Source: Frankia torreyi
GTDB taxonomy: Bacteria; Actinomycetota; Actinomycetes; Frankiales; Frankiaceae
DNA: 62,076 nt
Direction of reading: 5' to 3'
Assembly: GCF_000948395.1 (NCBI RefSeq)
Contig: NZ_JYFN01000024.1
Coordinates: 7,606 to 69,681, forward strand
The translations under genes and the position numbers were made by a program. Below are positions 35,678-44,382 of this stretch, in pieces (positions within the stretch are counted from its first letter, which is position 1; each line of letters begins with the position of its first letter). The notes under the pieces are model-generated. The model was given only the letters and a program-made list of their open reading frames with translations, was not told the DNA's origin and did not search any database.

Positions 35678-35742
35678 CGGCCGCCTGCCGTGGAAGGAGG
35701 CGCACCGGTGGGCGCGAGGATGGGTAAGCGGCTGCGGCGTCA
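35678..35742 (+). pseudogene. Duplicated 5' end of the HEAT-repeat gene
   Basis: The spacer and first codons of the HEAT gene recur after the permease remnant, including an RBS-like AAGGAGG, a GTG at 35708 and GAGGATGGGTAAGCGG. Similarity ends near 35735, and the convergent luciferase-like gene ends at 35740. Only the first about ten codons survive. Confidence 0.7.
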
Positions 35743-36708
35743 GATCCCGCGGCGCGGCGAGGCCGGCTGGTTCGCGTGGACGAGCGGGCCGGCGCCGAGC
35801 AGGTGCAGGGTCCGCGCGCGTTCCTCGGCCGTGCCGACCAGGCTCACCAGCACATCGGTGGCGCCGAGCGCGGCATAGGCGGCCAGCCGGTCGACGACCG
35901 CACTCTCGTCGCCTACGACGGCGATCGCGCCCGGCTCGGTGAAACCGTCGCGGTCGAGGGCCGTGCGGTAGGACGGCAGTGCCGCGTAGTCGGCGTACTC
36001 GGCGTTGAGCTCGGTGCGAATCCGGTCCGGTGCGGACGTCACCGCCACCGGCAGCCCGACGACGACGCGCGGCGCCGGCCGGCCGGCGTCCCGGGCGCCC
36101 GCGCCGATCAGCGGGACCACGTGGTCACCGATGGTGCGGGGTCCGGCCAGGAAGGTAATCGTGCCGTCGGTGCGTTCCCCGGCCAGCCGCAGCATCGTGG
36201 GGCCGAGAGCGCCGAGCAGCACCGGGACGCGGACCCTCGCGCCGGGCACGGCGCTGCCGGCGGGGTCGGATCCGATTCCCGTGGCGCCGGGAACACGGCG
36301 TCCGTCGAGGATCGGCAGCAGGGTGTCGAGGTGGGTGCGCAGCGCGGCGACCGGCCGGTGGAATGGCTGCCCGTAGATCTCCAACAGCCCGGGGTGGCTG
36401 ACGCCGAGCCCCAGGGTGAACCGGCCGTGCGCCGCAGCCTGCGCCGTCAACGCCTGCCCGGCCAGCACCCGGGGATGGCGCGGCTGGACGACGACGACGG
36501 AGGTGCCCAGCTCGATGCCCGGCACCTCGCGGGCCACCGCGGTCAGTACACCGATGGCGTCGTAGCCGTAGCCCTGCGGCAGCCAGGCGGTGGACACCCC
36601 GGCGGCGGCCACCGTCCGGGCGATCGCCACAAGGTCGTCGATGAGGTTGCCGGAACCGGGAGTGCCGAGGCCGGCAGCAAGGTTGACGCCGATACGAATC
36701 ACGTCCAC
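35740..36708 (-). CDS. LLM-class F420-dependent oxidoreductase-like protein
   Basis: The 322-residue product is a luciferase-superfamily TIM barrel of the F420-dependent type. It opens with IRIGVNLAAGLGTPGS and contains WLPQGYGYDAIGVLTA, GTSVVVVQPRHPRVLAGQAL and RFTLGLGVSHPGL. Substrate unknown. The GTG at 36708 was chosen because upstream starts would overlap the divergent regulator, which begins at 36750; a GTG at 36702 is also possible. Its stop lies at the edge of the duplicated block. The divergent XRE gene is a probable regulator. Confidence 0.83.
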   Translation of the reverse strand: MDVIRIGVNLAAGLGTPGSGNLIDDLVAIARTVAAAGVSTAWLPQGYGYDAIGVLTAVAREVPGIELGTSVVVVQPRHPRVLAGQALTAQAAAHGRFTLGLGVSHPGLLEIYGQPFHRPVAALRTHLDTLLPILDGRRVPGATGIGSDPAGSAVPGARVRVPVLLGALGPTMLRLAGERTDGTITFLAGPRTIGDHVVPLIGAGARDAGRPAPRVVVGLPVAVTSAPDRIRTELNAEYADYAALPSYRTALDRDGFTEPGAIAVVGDESAVVDRLAAYAALGATDVLVSLVGTAEERARTLHLLGAGPLVHANQPASPRRGI

Positions 36709-36749
36709 CAGCGTGGTCGAAGGTTGGAACGCAGACCAGGAGCCTGCTG

Positions 36750-37586
36750 ATGGTGCCAGTGGAAGTGACACCCTGGACGGCCACGACGGCCACGACGGCC
36801 ACGACGGCCACGACGGCCACGACGGCCACAGCAGACACGGCGGCTGCTCGGCGACGTGAGCTCGGGGCCTGCCTGCGGGCGTACCGCAGGCTGGTCGAAC
36901 CGGCCAGCGTCGGACTCCCCGCCGGTGGGCGTCGCCGCGTCCAGGGGCTGCGCCGCGAGGAACTCGCGTCCCTGGCCGGCGTCAGCCTGACCTGGTACAC
37001 CGGGCTGGAGCAGGGCCGGGCGACGGCCTCGGCGCAGGTCCTCGACGCCGTCGGCCGGGTGCTGCGCCTCGACGAGGTGGGCCGGCGGCACCTTCGCCGG
37101 CTGGTGGCGCCCGAGCCGCCGGCGATCGCCCCGCCCGGCGAGCATCTGCGTGGGCTCGCCGGCCTGCTGGACGGCTGGCCGGCGAGCCCGGCGGCTCTGC
37201 TCGACCACCATCTCGACATCGTCGCCACCAACGCGGCCTGGGCGCGGGTCTGGGGCGATCCTGCCGGGTACGAGCCGGCACGCCGGCACGTGCTCTCGCT
37301 GCTCGCCGCCGCGTCGGCGCCCGCCGAGCTGCTGCTGCCGGTGGCACGGCAGTTCCGCATGGCCGCCGACCTGCATGCCGGTGACCCGCGGATCGCCGAG
37401 ATCGGCGCGCTGCTGCGTGCGGACCATCCGGCCCTGGGCCTGGTGTGGGACTGCCGGGGAATCGGCGCGTTCGGCCATCCGATGTTCGACCTGGCCGGCG
37501 AACCGGCGGCGGCACATCTGCTGCATCCCACCGGCCATCCCGAGATCGCCGTCATCGTCGCCGCGCACCCGCGCCGGACGACCTGA
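36750..37586 (+). CDS. XRE-family regulator with MmyB-like ligand domain
   Basis: The 278-residue protein begins with a Thr/Ala tail produced by six 9-bp repeats (36777-36830). A helix-turn-helix follows (RRRVQGLRREELASLAGVSL, then WYTGLEQGR), and a C-terminal MmyB-type PAS-like domain (ALLDHHLDIVATNAAWARVW) that in relatives binds fatty acids. AGGAG sits seven bases before the ATG. It is divergent from the luciferase-like gene, a typical regulator-enzyme pair in actinobacteria. Confidence 0.88.
   Translation: MVPVEVTPWTATTATTATTATTATTATADTAAARRRELGACLRAYRRLVEPASVGLPAGGRRRVQGLRREELASLAGVSLTWYTGLEQGRATASAQVLDAVGRVLRLDEVGRRHLRRLVAPEPPAIAPPGEHLRGLAGLLDGWPASPAALLDHHLDIVATNAAWARVWGDPAGYEPARRHVLSLLAAASAPAELLLPVARQFRMAADLHAGDPRIAEIGALLRADHPALGLVWDCRGIGAFGHPMFDLAGEPAAAHLLHPTGHPEIAVIVAAHPRRTT
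36777..36830. repeat. 9-bp tandem repeat, six copies, in a regulator gene
   Basis: Six perfect copies of a 9-bp unit encode a Thr-Ala-Thr run directly ahead of the DNA-binding domain of the XRE regulator. Slippage would lengthen or shorten the tail in frame. Confidence 0.92.
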
Positions 37587-37628
37587 CCCGACACGCGTCT
37601 TCCTCCCACCTTGCTCAACGAACCTGCC

Positions 37629-37712
37629 TCAACCCGCGGAGTCCGCCGGGAACTCGACCGGGTAGGGCTCGGTGAAGTCGGCCGCGGGGCCGGACCCGCG
37701 CCGGCGCACCCG
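37629..37712 (-). pseudogene. 3' fragment of a short-chain dehydrogenase gene (copy 2)
   Basis: About 18 C-terminal codons of the same SDR tail as at 34472 (FTEPYPVEFPADSAG then stop) are present. They are followed by another matching stretch, GCGGGGCCGGA and GGCGCACCCGC, with about 160 bases deleted in between. It is an orphan gene end without coding capacity of its own. Confidence 0.65.
37638..37684. repeat. 47-bp direct repeat, right copy (SDR gene tail)
   Basis: This segment matches 34481-34527 at 45 of 47 positions in the same orientation. Confidence 0.9.
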
Positions 37713-37755
37713 CGCCTTCATGGCGCCCACGGTGCTCGCGTACTCGGCGTGCGGG

Positions 37756-38193
37756 CTACGGACCGTCGTCGTGAAACCTGTCCAGTTCGGCGTTCCAGTC
37801 GACGTGGTCGCCTTCCGCGCCGGAGGGAACCGCCGCCAACGTGTCGTTGATGAACGCGGCGACCTGTTCGTGGCGGAGCTGGACCTCGGTGTGCCGGGAC
37901 GCCGACTTCAGCGACAGGACCAGCAGGCGGGTCCCGTCGTGGAACGCCGGGCGCACCTCCACGGCGCCGACACCGGTCGGCCGCCGGGCGCCGTCGATCA
38001 GGAGCTGACGAGCGAAGGTCCAGGTGACTGTCTGCACGGTACTCGTCCGTAGCCGCAGGCTGACGGCGAACGGATCGGCCCGATCGAAGCGGAGCGCCGC
38101 GGGCAGCGGCGCGCGGGTGCCGTCCGGCTGGACGAGGAAGGCCGACAGCTTCGACTCGAAGGGATTCGCGTCCGGCGGACGGCGCTGTGACAT
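37756..38193 (-). CDS. SsgA-family sporulation/cell division protein
   Basis: The 145-residue protein matches the SsgA-like family, found only in morphologically complex actinobacteria, where members position septa and Z-rings. The order fits: FDRADPFAVSLRL (DP-x-AV core), VTWTFARQLLIDG (W-x-FAR-x-LL), RPTGVGAVEVRP, then a hydrophobic strand and VAAFINDTLAAVPSGAE. GGGAGGG four bases upstream supports the ATG at 38193. No whi or dcw genes are nearby, so it is one of the scattered paralogues. Confidence 0.87.
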   Translation of the reverse strand: MSQRRPPDANPFESKLSAFLVQPDGTRAPLPAALRFDRADPFAVSLRLRTSTVQTVTWTFARQLLIDGARRPTGVGAVEVRPAFHDGTRLLVLSLKSASRHTEVQLRHEQVAAFINDTLAAVPSGAEGDHVDWNAELDRFHDDGP

Positions 38194-38535
38194 GCCACCC
38201 TCCCGCTTCCACCTGTGTCGACCGCCGAACAACGCGGCGGTCCGCCGACCCGGCCCGACATCCCCGTCCATCGTCACACGCCGGCGCAACCTGCGTGCGC
38301 CCGCCTCTCGGGCGGGGCGACGAACGGTGTGACGGACGCGACTCGCCGCCCCCAGGCCTGCGCCGGAGGACCATCTCGACCGGGGGCGCACCGATTCTCG
38401 GCTGGCGTCGGCGTGGCTCGCAACGGCCATCCGCCCGATCTTGCTATTCGCCATACTTCGTACGCTTTTCATCGCATTAGTCCGAACTAGCCCTTTTGTG
38501 GGGCCTAATTACCATTTCGCACTAGCGTCGGGGCC
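38194..38535. other. Divergent promoter region
   Basis: About 340 bases separate the SsgA-like and esterase genes. The last about 110 bases are AT-rich for this genome. A TAGCGT at 38523-38528 sits seven bases before the esterase ATG, as for a leaderless transcript. No gene is seen. Confidence 0.5.
38523..38528 (+). promoter_or_regulatory. -10 element for a leaderless transcript
   Basis: TAGCGT fits TANNNT and is followed by seven bases and then the ATG at 38536, where no Shine-Dalgarno is present. The same hexamer and spacing occur before the rhodanese gene at 49700. Confidence 0.45.
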
Positions 38536-39570
38536 ATGAGAGCACGGAGTTGGAGACGGCGGATCACGCTGCCCGCGGTGGTCGCGGTGAGTGCGCTGAT
38601 CGGCCTGGTCATAGTGGGTTCCCCGGCGCAGGCGGCGTCGTGTACGGCGCTCGGGGCCACCAGCGACGACGGATCGTCCGTCACCTGTGTCACCTATCCG
38701 ACGTCGGACGATGCGCGCCTGATCGACCTCACCGTTCATTCGGCGGCCATGAACGCGAACGAGATCGTGCGAATCCTGCTGCCGACCGGCTATGACCCGC
38801 AGGCCGATCGGACCTGGCCGACGCTGTATCTGCTGCACGGCGCGGGCAGCGGGACGTCCGGCCACGTCGACTGGACCACCAATACCGACGTCGAAAGCCA
38901 GACCGCCGGACACGGCGTGATAGTCGTCATGCCCGACGGCGGGAACGTCGGTTACTACAGCGACTGGATCGCCGATCCGCAGAAGTGGGAGACCTTCCAC
39001 CTGGTCGAGCTGCGGCAGTTGCTCGAACGCAACTACCATGCCGGTCCCGACCGGGCAATCGCCGGCCTGTCGATGGGTGGGTTCGGCGCGGTGTCCTACG
39101 CGGCCCGGCATCCCGACGACTTCAAGGCGGTGGCGTCCTACAGCGGCGCCCTGCACCCCTACGCCGACTACCCGACCATCAGGACGCAGGTGTGGTCGGC
39201 CGGCAAGGACGTCCGGACGCTGTGGGGCGACCCGACGACCACGTCCGGGGCGGCGACCTGGCAGCAGCACGACCCGTACTACCTGGCCGACAAGCTGACC
39301 GGCATCCCGATCTACGTCTCGTCCGGTGACGGCACCAGGGGTCCGAACGATCCCGACCCCGGCTCCACCAACACGGAGGCGATCGTCAACTCCGAGAGCC
39401 AGGCCTTCACTCAGAAGCTCAACGACGCCTACGTCGCCGCGCACCCCGGAGCCACCGGCGATCCGCTGCTCACCACCCACTTCTACAGCCCCGGCGTCCA
39501 CATCTGGAGCTACTGGACCCAGGAACTGCACGCCTCACTTCCCCTGCTGTTCTCCGCGATCGGCGCGTAG
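38536..39570 (+). CDS. Secreted esterase of the antigen 85/esterase D type
   Basis: The 344-residue precursor has a Sec or Tat-like signal peptide (RRR near residue 7-9, hydrophobic core, cleavage near AQAAS). An alpha/beta hydrolase domain follows, with LYLLHGAGS as oxyanion region, nucleophile Ser179 in GLSMGGFG and probable catalytic His322 in GVHIWSYW. Relatives include mycolyltransferases, feruloyl esterases and other secreted acyl esterases. The GLSMGG motif and secretion are clear, while the substrate is not. A leaderless start is likely. Confidence 0.87.
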   Translation: MRARSWRRRITLPAVVAVSALIGLVIVGSPAQAASCTALGATSDDGSSVTCVTYPTSDDARLIDLTVHSAAMNANEIVRILLPTGYDPQADRTWPTLYLLHGAGSGTSGHVDWTTNTDVESQTAGHGVIVVMPDGGNVGYYSDWIADPQKWETFHLVELRQLLERNYHAGPDRAIAGLSMGGFGAVSYAARHPDDFKAVASYSGALHPYADYPTIRTQVWSAGKDVRTLWGDPTTTSGAATWQQHDPYYLADKLTGIPIYVSSGDGTRGPNDPDPGSTNTEAIVNSESQAFTQKLNDAYVAAHPGATGDPLLTTHFYSPGVHIWSYWTQELHASLPLLFSAIGA

Positions 39571-39585
39571 CGGCGGCCGAGCGGT

Positions 39586-39603
39586 GGCTCCCGTCGGGGA
39601 GCC
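39586..39603. terminator. Bidirectional terminator hairpin
   Basis: GGCTCCC and GGGAGCC form a 7-bp stem with a GTCG loop, 15 bases after the esterase stop and before the convergent gene end at 39654. Confidence 0.6.
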
Positions 39604-39653
39604 GCGCTCATGTGGCTCCGCCGCCGGTCGCGGGTTGCGGTGCAGGTCTGCCG

Positions 39654-40124
39654 TCAGCCCGGCCGGTGGCGGAGCCGGGCGCGCGCCGCGAACCCGGCCA
39701 CGAACGCGGCGAACGCCACGAATCCCACCGCGGCGGCCCGCCCGGTCGCGTGCGGGTGTCCGGGCAGGGCGGCGGGGATGCTCGGCTCCACCCGGCGGCT
39801 GCCCACGGTCAGACCCCCGAGGCGGGAGTCGACGTCGGCCCCGATGGTGACGAGGGGACCGGCCGGTCCGTGGATCTCGACCGTCATGCCCTCGGCGGCG
39901 AGGACGTCGGCGACGTGGCGCAGGCCGGCGCGTCCGGCGGGAACCGTGGCCGGCAACACGCCAGCCGGGAGGGCGGCGAGGAGGTCCCCCGCGACCGACC
40001 ACAGCTGCCCCGGCTGACCGGTGGTGATCCGGATACGGTCGCCGGACGCTTCGAAGCGTCCGCCGACCGGCCCGGAGCCGTCCTCGACGCTGAAGGCGAC
40101 GTCACCGGAGAATCGGGCTGTCAC
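39654..40124 (-). CDS. Hypothetical protein with C-terminal membrane anchor
   Basis: The 156-residue protein starts FSGDVAFSVEDGSGPVGGRF after a GTG and looks mostly beta-rich. Near the C-terminus it has one hydrophobic stretch (AAAVGFVAFAAFVAGF) followed by a basic tail, typical of a tail-anchored protein with the bulk in the cytoplasm. Its GTG shares one base with the TAG stop of the 80-residue gene upstream (TAGTG), so the two are co-translated. The family is not recognised. Confidence 0.65.
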   Translation of the reverse strand: MTARFSGDVAFSVEDGSGPVGGRFEASGDRIRITTGQPGQLWSVAGDLLAALPAGVLPATVPAGRAGLRHVADVLAAEGMTVEIHGPAGPLVTIGADVDSRLGGLTVGSRRVEPSIPAALPGHPHATGRAAAVGFVAFAAFVAGFAARARLRHRPG

Positions 40125-40366
40125 TAGCGCGCGGCGCCGTTGGTGAAGGCGCCGGGCGAGTCGTTGTCCGAGGTGGCGATCCGCAGTGTGCCGTGCAGAC
40201 GCCAGGTCGCGCGCGCGGCGTCGGGCCCGGTGTCCCGCGGAACCTCGACGAGCATGTCGACAAACTGGTAGTTGATCGCGGCGCCCTTGCCGGTCAGGAA
40301 GGACCACAGGTCCTTGCCCAGGTCCGTCCAGTCGACGACTGCGCGGTCCTTACTGGTCTGCGTCAT
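40124..40366 (-). CDS. Small hypothetical protein
   Basis: An 80-residue acidic protein, first gene of a two-gene operon with the tail-anchored protein. It has a good GGGGAG ribosome site and an ATG start at 40366. It contains a DWTDLGKDLWSFLTGKG helix and a strand-rich second half (ATWRLHGTLRIATSD). No family recognised; the pair may form a complex at the membrane. Confidence 0.65.
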   Translation of the reverse strand: MTQTSKDRAVVDWTDLGKDLWSFLTGKGAAINYQFVDMLVEVPRDTGPDAARATWRLHGTLRIATSDNDSPGAFTNGAAR

Positions 40367-40589
40367 GATTGTGCTCCCCTGGTTGTCGACCAGGCGCGGA
40401 ATTCGCGAAGCTCGCGCCCACCTCGAAAGTACGACGGCCGACCCCGAACCGCACCTTGAAGCGGCTGGTCGAGGCGCTGTTCCCCCATCGTCGCGACGGA
40501 AACCGGTATTCAGCCGGAGAACAGTGAGGACAGGGGAACGACAAAGCGGGTCGACCACGCGAATTGGGTCGGTAGAACCGGCGATGGGA

Positions 40590-41258
40590 TCACGCGGAGT
40601 CGGGCGGGGATGCGGCCACCGCCGTCCATCCATGCTCCAACAACGCGAAGATCCGCTCCAGGGCGGCGTTACCGGGGTTCCCGTCGGCCGCCGGTTCCGC
40701 CTCGGGGCCGATGCCGATGCGCGCGGCGGCGAGATGGGCGGCCGCCAGGGCGAAGTGGGCGAGGGCCAGGCATGCCGGGTCATCCGCGGGCAGTCCGCTG
40801 GACTCGGCGATCGCCGCCGCCAGCGCGGTCTCGTGGCGCAGCCACATCCGGCGGGAGTGCTCGCGCAGCTCGGGCGTGCCGTCGACCAGGGCGTGGAAGT
40901 CGCGCAGGCGCGGGTCGGCGCGGCGCTCGGCCGACCGGGCGCTGGTCAGGTGGTTGCGCAGGGCCTGGGGGATCGACTGGCCGGCCGGGCGGTCGCGGAC
41001 GGCGGCGACGAGGGCGGCCTCGCGGTCGGCGTCCTCGTCGAACAGCAGCGCCACCTTGCCCTCGGGGAAGTGCTTGAACAGCGTCGTCACCGACACGTCC
41101 GCCGCCTCGGCGATCTCGCGGACCCCGACCGCGTCGAATCCACGCTCCAGGAACAGCGCCAGCGCCGCGTCGGCCAGCGCCTGACGGGTGGCCGCCTTCT
41201 TGCGCTCCCGGCGTCCCACCGACGGGGTCGTCTGCTCCACGCCGCCACAGTACCGCAT
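40590..41258 (-). CDS. TetR-family transcriptional regulator
   Basis: The 222-residue protein has an N-terminal helix-turn-helix (ALADAALALFLERGFDAVGV, then ADVSVTTLFKHFPEGK) and a helical effector domain. The start could be the ATG at 41258 or a GTG at 41240. It is divergent from the broken FAD monooxygenase at 41411, and a small palindrome lies just upstream, so it probably regulated that gene. TetX-like monooxygenases and TetR regulators are a common resistance pair. Confidence 0.87.
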   Translation of the reverse strand: MRYCGGVEQTTPSVGRRERKKAATRQALADAALALFLERGFDAVGVREIAEAADVSVTTLFKHFPEGKVALLFDEDADREAALVAAVRDRPAGQSIPQALRNHLTSARSAERRADPRLRDFHALVDGTPELREHSRRMWLRHETALAAAIAESSGLPADDPACLALAHFALAAAHLAAARIGIGPEAEPAADGNPGNAALERIFALLEHGWTAVAASPPDSA

Positions 41259-41260
41259 GG

Positions 41261-41273
41261 TTGAGCTGCTCAA
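41261..41273. promoter_or_regulatory. Short palindrome, possible TetR operator
   Basis: TTGAGCTGCTCAA, with five-base arms around CTG, lies directly upstream of the TetR start. It is followed by an A/T-rich promoter stretch toward the divergent monooxygenase gene. Confidence 0.4.
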
Positions 41274-41410
41274 AAAATGTATCCGTTGCACTTTTGAAGT
41301 CGTTCTGATTTTCTGGGCGTGTCCGGAGACGGCGGACCGGCGGAGGCGGAGCCATAGCGCTGCCGTCCCCGCCCTCGCTCGCCGCCCATCGACATGACAG
41401 GAGCACGATC

Positions 41411-42588
41411 ATGGAAGTGTCTGTCCACCCCACCAAGATCGCCGTCGTCGGCGCCGGCCCCGGCGGCCTGACCTGCGCCCGGGTCCTGCAGCGCCACGGC
41501 ATCGACGTCACCGTCTACGACCTCGACGCCTCGGTCGACGCTCGTCCACAGGGCGGCAGCCTCGACATGCACGCCGACTCCGGCCAGGTCGCGCTCGCCG
41601 CAGCCGGCCTGCTCGACGCCTTCCATGCGCTGGCCCGGCCGGAGGGGCAGCAGATGCGCGTGCTCGGTCGCGACGCCGGAGTGCTGCTCGACCTTGTCCC
41701 CGATCGGGGGGACGATGGTGCCCCGGAGATCGATCGCGGGCAGCTCCGCGCCCTCCTGCTGGACGCACTGGTTCCCGGCACGGTCCGGTGGGGTCACTCG
41801 GTGACCCGTCTCGAGCCACTCGGCGGCGGCGCCCACCGGTCCACTTCGCCCACGGCACGTGCGCCGAGCATGTCCTGGTCATCGGCGCGGACGGGGCCTG
41901 GTCCCGGGTCCGGGCGCTGCTCGGTGGCGCCGTCCCGGGCTACTCGGGCGTGACGTTCGTCGAGGCCCACTTCGACGACGCCGACCGGCGCCACCCGCGG
42001 GCCGCGGCCCTCACCGGCCAGGGACTGATGATGGCGCTGCACGACAACCGCGGGCTCATCGCCCAGCGCAACAGCGGCGGCCACATCCGCGTCTACATCG
42101 CCCTGCGCACCGAGCTTGACTGGCACGAGGTGGCCGGCGTCGACCTCGCCGACACCGGGCGCGTCCGCGAGGTGCTGCTGGCGGAATTCACCGGCTGGAG
42201 CCCGTCCCTGCTCACGCTCATCACCGCCAACGACGGCCCGTACCTCAACCGGCCGATCCACGCCCTGCCCGTCCCGCACACCTGGCCGCACACCCGCGGA
42301 CTGACCCTGCTCGGCGACGCGGCGCACCTCATGTCGCCGTTCTCCGGGATGGGCGCCAACCTCGCGATGCTCGACGGCGCCGACCTCGCCCGGGCCATCG
42401 CCGCCCAGGCCGGCGCCCCGAACCCGGACGGCCCCGCGGGCAGCCTGGACGCCGCCGTTCGCGCCTACGAGAGCGTGATGCTGCCACGATCCGTGGAGGC
42501 CGCCGCCGGCGCCGCCGGGGCGATCGCCGCGGCCATCGCGCCCGACGCCCCGGCGGGGATCCTCACCCATCTGGCGTCCCGGCAGTAA
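41411..42588 (+). pseudogene. FAD-dependent monooxygenase (TetX-like), frameshifted
   Basis: The first frame (41411 to about 41840) has the FAD motif GAGPGGLTCARVLQRHG and RPQGGSLDMHADSGQ. The second frame (from about 41838 to 42588) continues without loss of homology: GADGAWSRVR, then LLGDAAHLMSPFSGMGANLA. One missing base near 41838 in a CACCGGTCCAC context explains the switch. Together the parts would make a complete enzyme of about 392 residues. Either the gene is freshly inactivated or the base is a sequencing error. Relatives hydroxylate tetracyclines or polyketides. Confidence 0.8.
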
Positions 42589-42733
42589 GGGCGCCGCCCG
42601 CGGACCGGGTGGCCCGCGGACCGGGTGGCGGGCGGGCCGGGGGCGGGTGGCGCGCGCGGGTGGGGCGTTCTGGGAGAAGCTGGGACCAGCGCGTCCCGAT
42701 CGGCGGATGCCGCGACTGTGAGGGGCGGTCACC

Positions 42734-43021
42734 ATGATCCGGCTCAGCGTGCTGTACCCGAGGACCGAGGGTGCGACGTTCGACCACGACTACTATCGGG
42801 ACTCCCACATCCCGATGGTCAGCGGGATGTGGGGCGTCTCGGAGGTCGAGATCGACCGCGGGCTGGACGGCCCGTATGTCGCCGTCGCGCACTTCCGGTT
42901 CGCCTCGATCGAGGCGATGAAGGCGGCGATGTCCCGCGGCGACGGCAGGGCGATCGGCGCCGACGTCGCGAACTACACCACGATCACCCCGGTGATGCAG
43001 ACCAGCGAGGTGACGGGCTGA
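42734..43021 (+). CDS. EthD-domain protein
   Basis: The 95-residue protein has the EthD fold signature: IRLSVLYPRTEGATFDHDYY, then RDSHIPMVSGMWG, and a C-terminal strand with ANYTTITPVMQTSEV. EthD was first linked to ethyl tert-butyl ether breakdown and the fold is related to monooxygenases of the dimeric alpha/beta barrel group. GAGGGG precedes the ATG. It is two bases ahead of the DUF2252 gene; the link is probably incidental. Confidence 0.87.
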   Translation: MIRLSVLYPRTEGATFDHDYYRDSHIPMVSGMWGVSEVEIDRGLDGPYVAVAHFRFASIEAMKAAMSRGDGRAIGADVANYTTITPVMQTSEVTG

Positions 43022-43023
43022 GC

Positions 43024-44343
43024 ATGGCGACGCCCGGCACCGACCCCGAGCGCGCCCAGGTCCTCGCCGACGTCTTCGCCGCCGCCTTCGGCGAGCTGAT
43101 GGCGGCGGAGCCCGGGGCGTTCCGGCGGAAGTTCCGCAAGATGGCGGCGACGCCGTTCGCCTTCTACCGGGGCTCGGCGGCGCTGTTCTACGCCGACGTC
43201 CACGCCCTCGACGACCCCTTCCTGGACGAGCGGACCAGCCGGATCTGGATCCACGGCGACCTGCACGCGGAGAACTTCGGCACGTACATGAGCAGCAACG
43301 GCGTGCTCGTGTTCAACGTCAACGACTTCGACGAGGCCTACGTCGGACCGTTCACCTGGGACCTGCGGCGCCTCGTCGCGAGCCTGGCCCTGCTCGGGCG
43401 CGCCAAGGCGCTCAGCGACGCGGTGATCACCCGGCTCGTCGAGGCGTGCGTGGGCGCCTACGCCGACCGGATCCGCGAGCTTGCCGAGGGCGGCGACGCG
43501 TCGTCGTCGGACCTGTTGACGCTCGCGACCACCTCGGGGGTGGTCCACGCGTTCCTCCAGCAGGCACGGCGCTCCACCAGGGTGGGACTGCTCGACGAGC
43601 TCACCGTGGTCGAGGGCCACGACCGTCGGTTCGCCCGGGACGACGGCATCAGCCCGGTGGACGAGGCCACCCGGGCGGGCGTCCTCGCCGCGTTCGAGCG
43701 CTACGTGGACACGGTGCCGCCGGACCGGCGCACCCGCCCGGTGTCGCTGACGGTCAAGGACGTCGTGCTCCGCCGCGGGGTGGGCATCGGCAGCGCCGGC
43801 CTGCCGTCGTACAGCCTGCTCGTCGAGGGGCAGACGCAGGCACTGGACAACGACGTCGTCCTGTACATGAAGCAGGGGCAGGTGCCGGCGGTCAGCCGGT
43901 TCGTGTCCGACGAACGGATCCGCGACTACTTCGAACACCAGGGGCACCGCACGGCGCTGTCGCAGCGCGCGTTGCAGGCGCACAGCGACTCCTGGCTCGG
44001 CCACACGGAGCTCGACGGCGTCGGCCAGCTCGTCGCCGAGGTGTCGCCGTACGCGCAGGATCTGGACTGGTCGGAGGTGAACGAACCCGAGCAGATGCTC
44101 GCCCTGGTCGCCGACCTCGGCCGTTCCACCGCCCGGATGCACGCCGTCGCGGACGACGAGAGCGAGCACGACCTGGTGAGCTTCTCCACCGAGGACGCGA
44201 TCCACGGTGCGATCTCGCGCGACGCCAAGGCGTTCGTCGCCTCGCTGGTCGACTTCGCCCACGACTACGGCGCCCAGGTCCACCGTGACCACCAGCTCTT
44301 CGTCGACATGTTCCGCAACGGCCAGCTCATCGACGTGGGCTGA
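43024..44343 (+). CDS. DUF2252 protein with kinase-like HGDLHAENFG motif
   Basis: The 439-residue DUF2252 member contains RIWIHGDLHAENFGTY followed by FNVNDFDEAYVGPFTWDLRR. These resemble the catalytic and metal-binding loops of aminoglycoside phosphotransferase-like kinases, so a small-molecule or protein kinase activity is possible but unproven. It starts two bases after the EthD gene; the open frame continues upstream, but conserved sequence begins here. Confidence 0.85.
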   Translation: MATPGTDPERAQVLADVFAAAFGELMAAEPGAFRRKFRKMAATPFAFYRGSAALFYADVHALDDPFLDERTSRIWIHGDLHAENFGTYMSSNGVLVFNVNDFDEAYVGPFTWDLRRLVASLALLGRAKALSDAVITRLVEACVGAYADRIRELAEGGDASSSDLLTLATTSGVVHAFLQQARRSTRVGLLDELTVVEGHDRRFARDDGISPVDEATRAGVLAAFERYVDTVPPDRRTRPVSLTVKDVVLRRGVGIGSAGLPSYSLLVEGQTQALDNDVVLYMKQGQVPAVSRFVSDERIRDYFEHQGHRTALSQRALQAHSDSWLGHTELDGVGQLVAEVSPYAQDLDWSEVNEPEQMLALVADLGRSTARMHAVADDESEHDLVSFSTEDAIHGAISRDAKAFVASLVDFAHDYGAQVHRDHQLFVDMFRNGQLIDVG

Positions 44344-44382
44344 GCGGGACATGGCAGCCGTCTCCTCTGACGGGGCCGCCGC

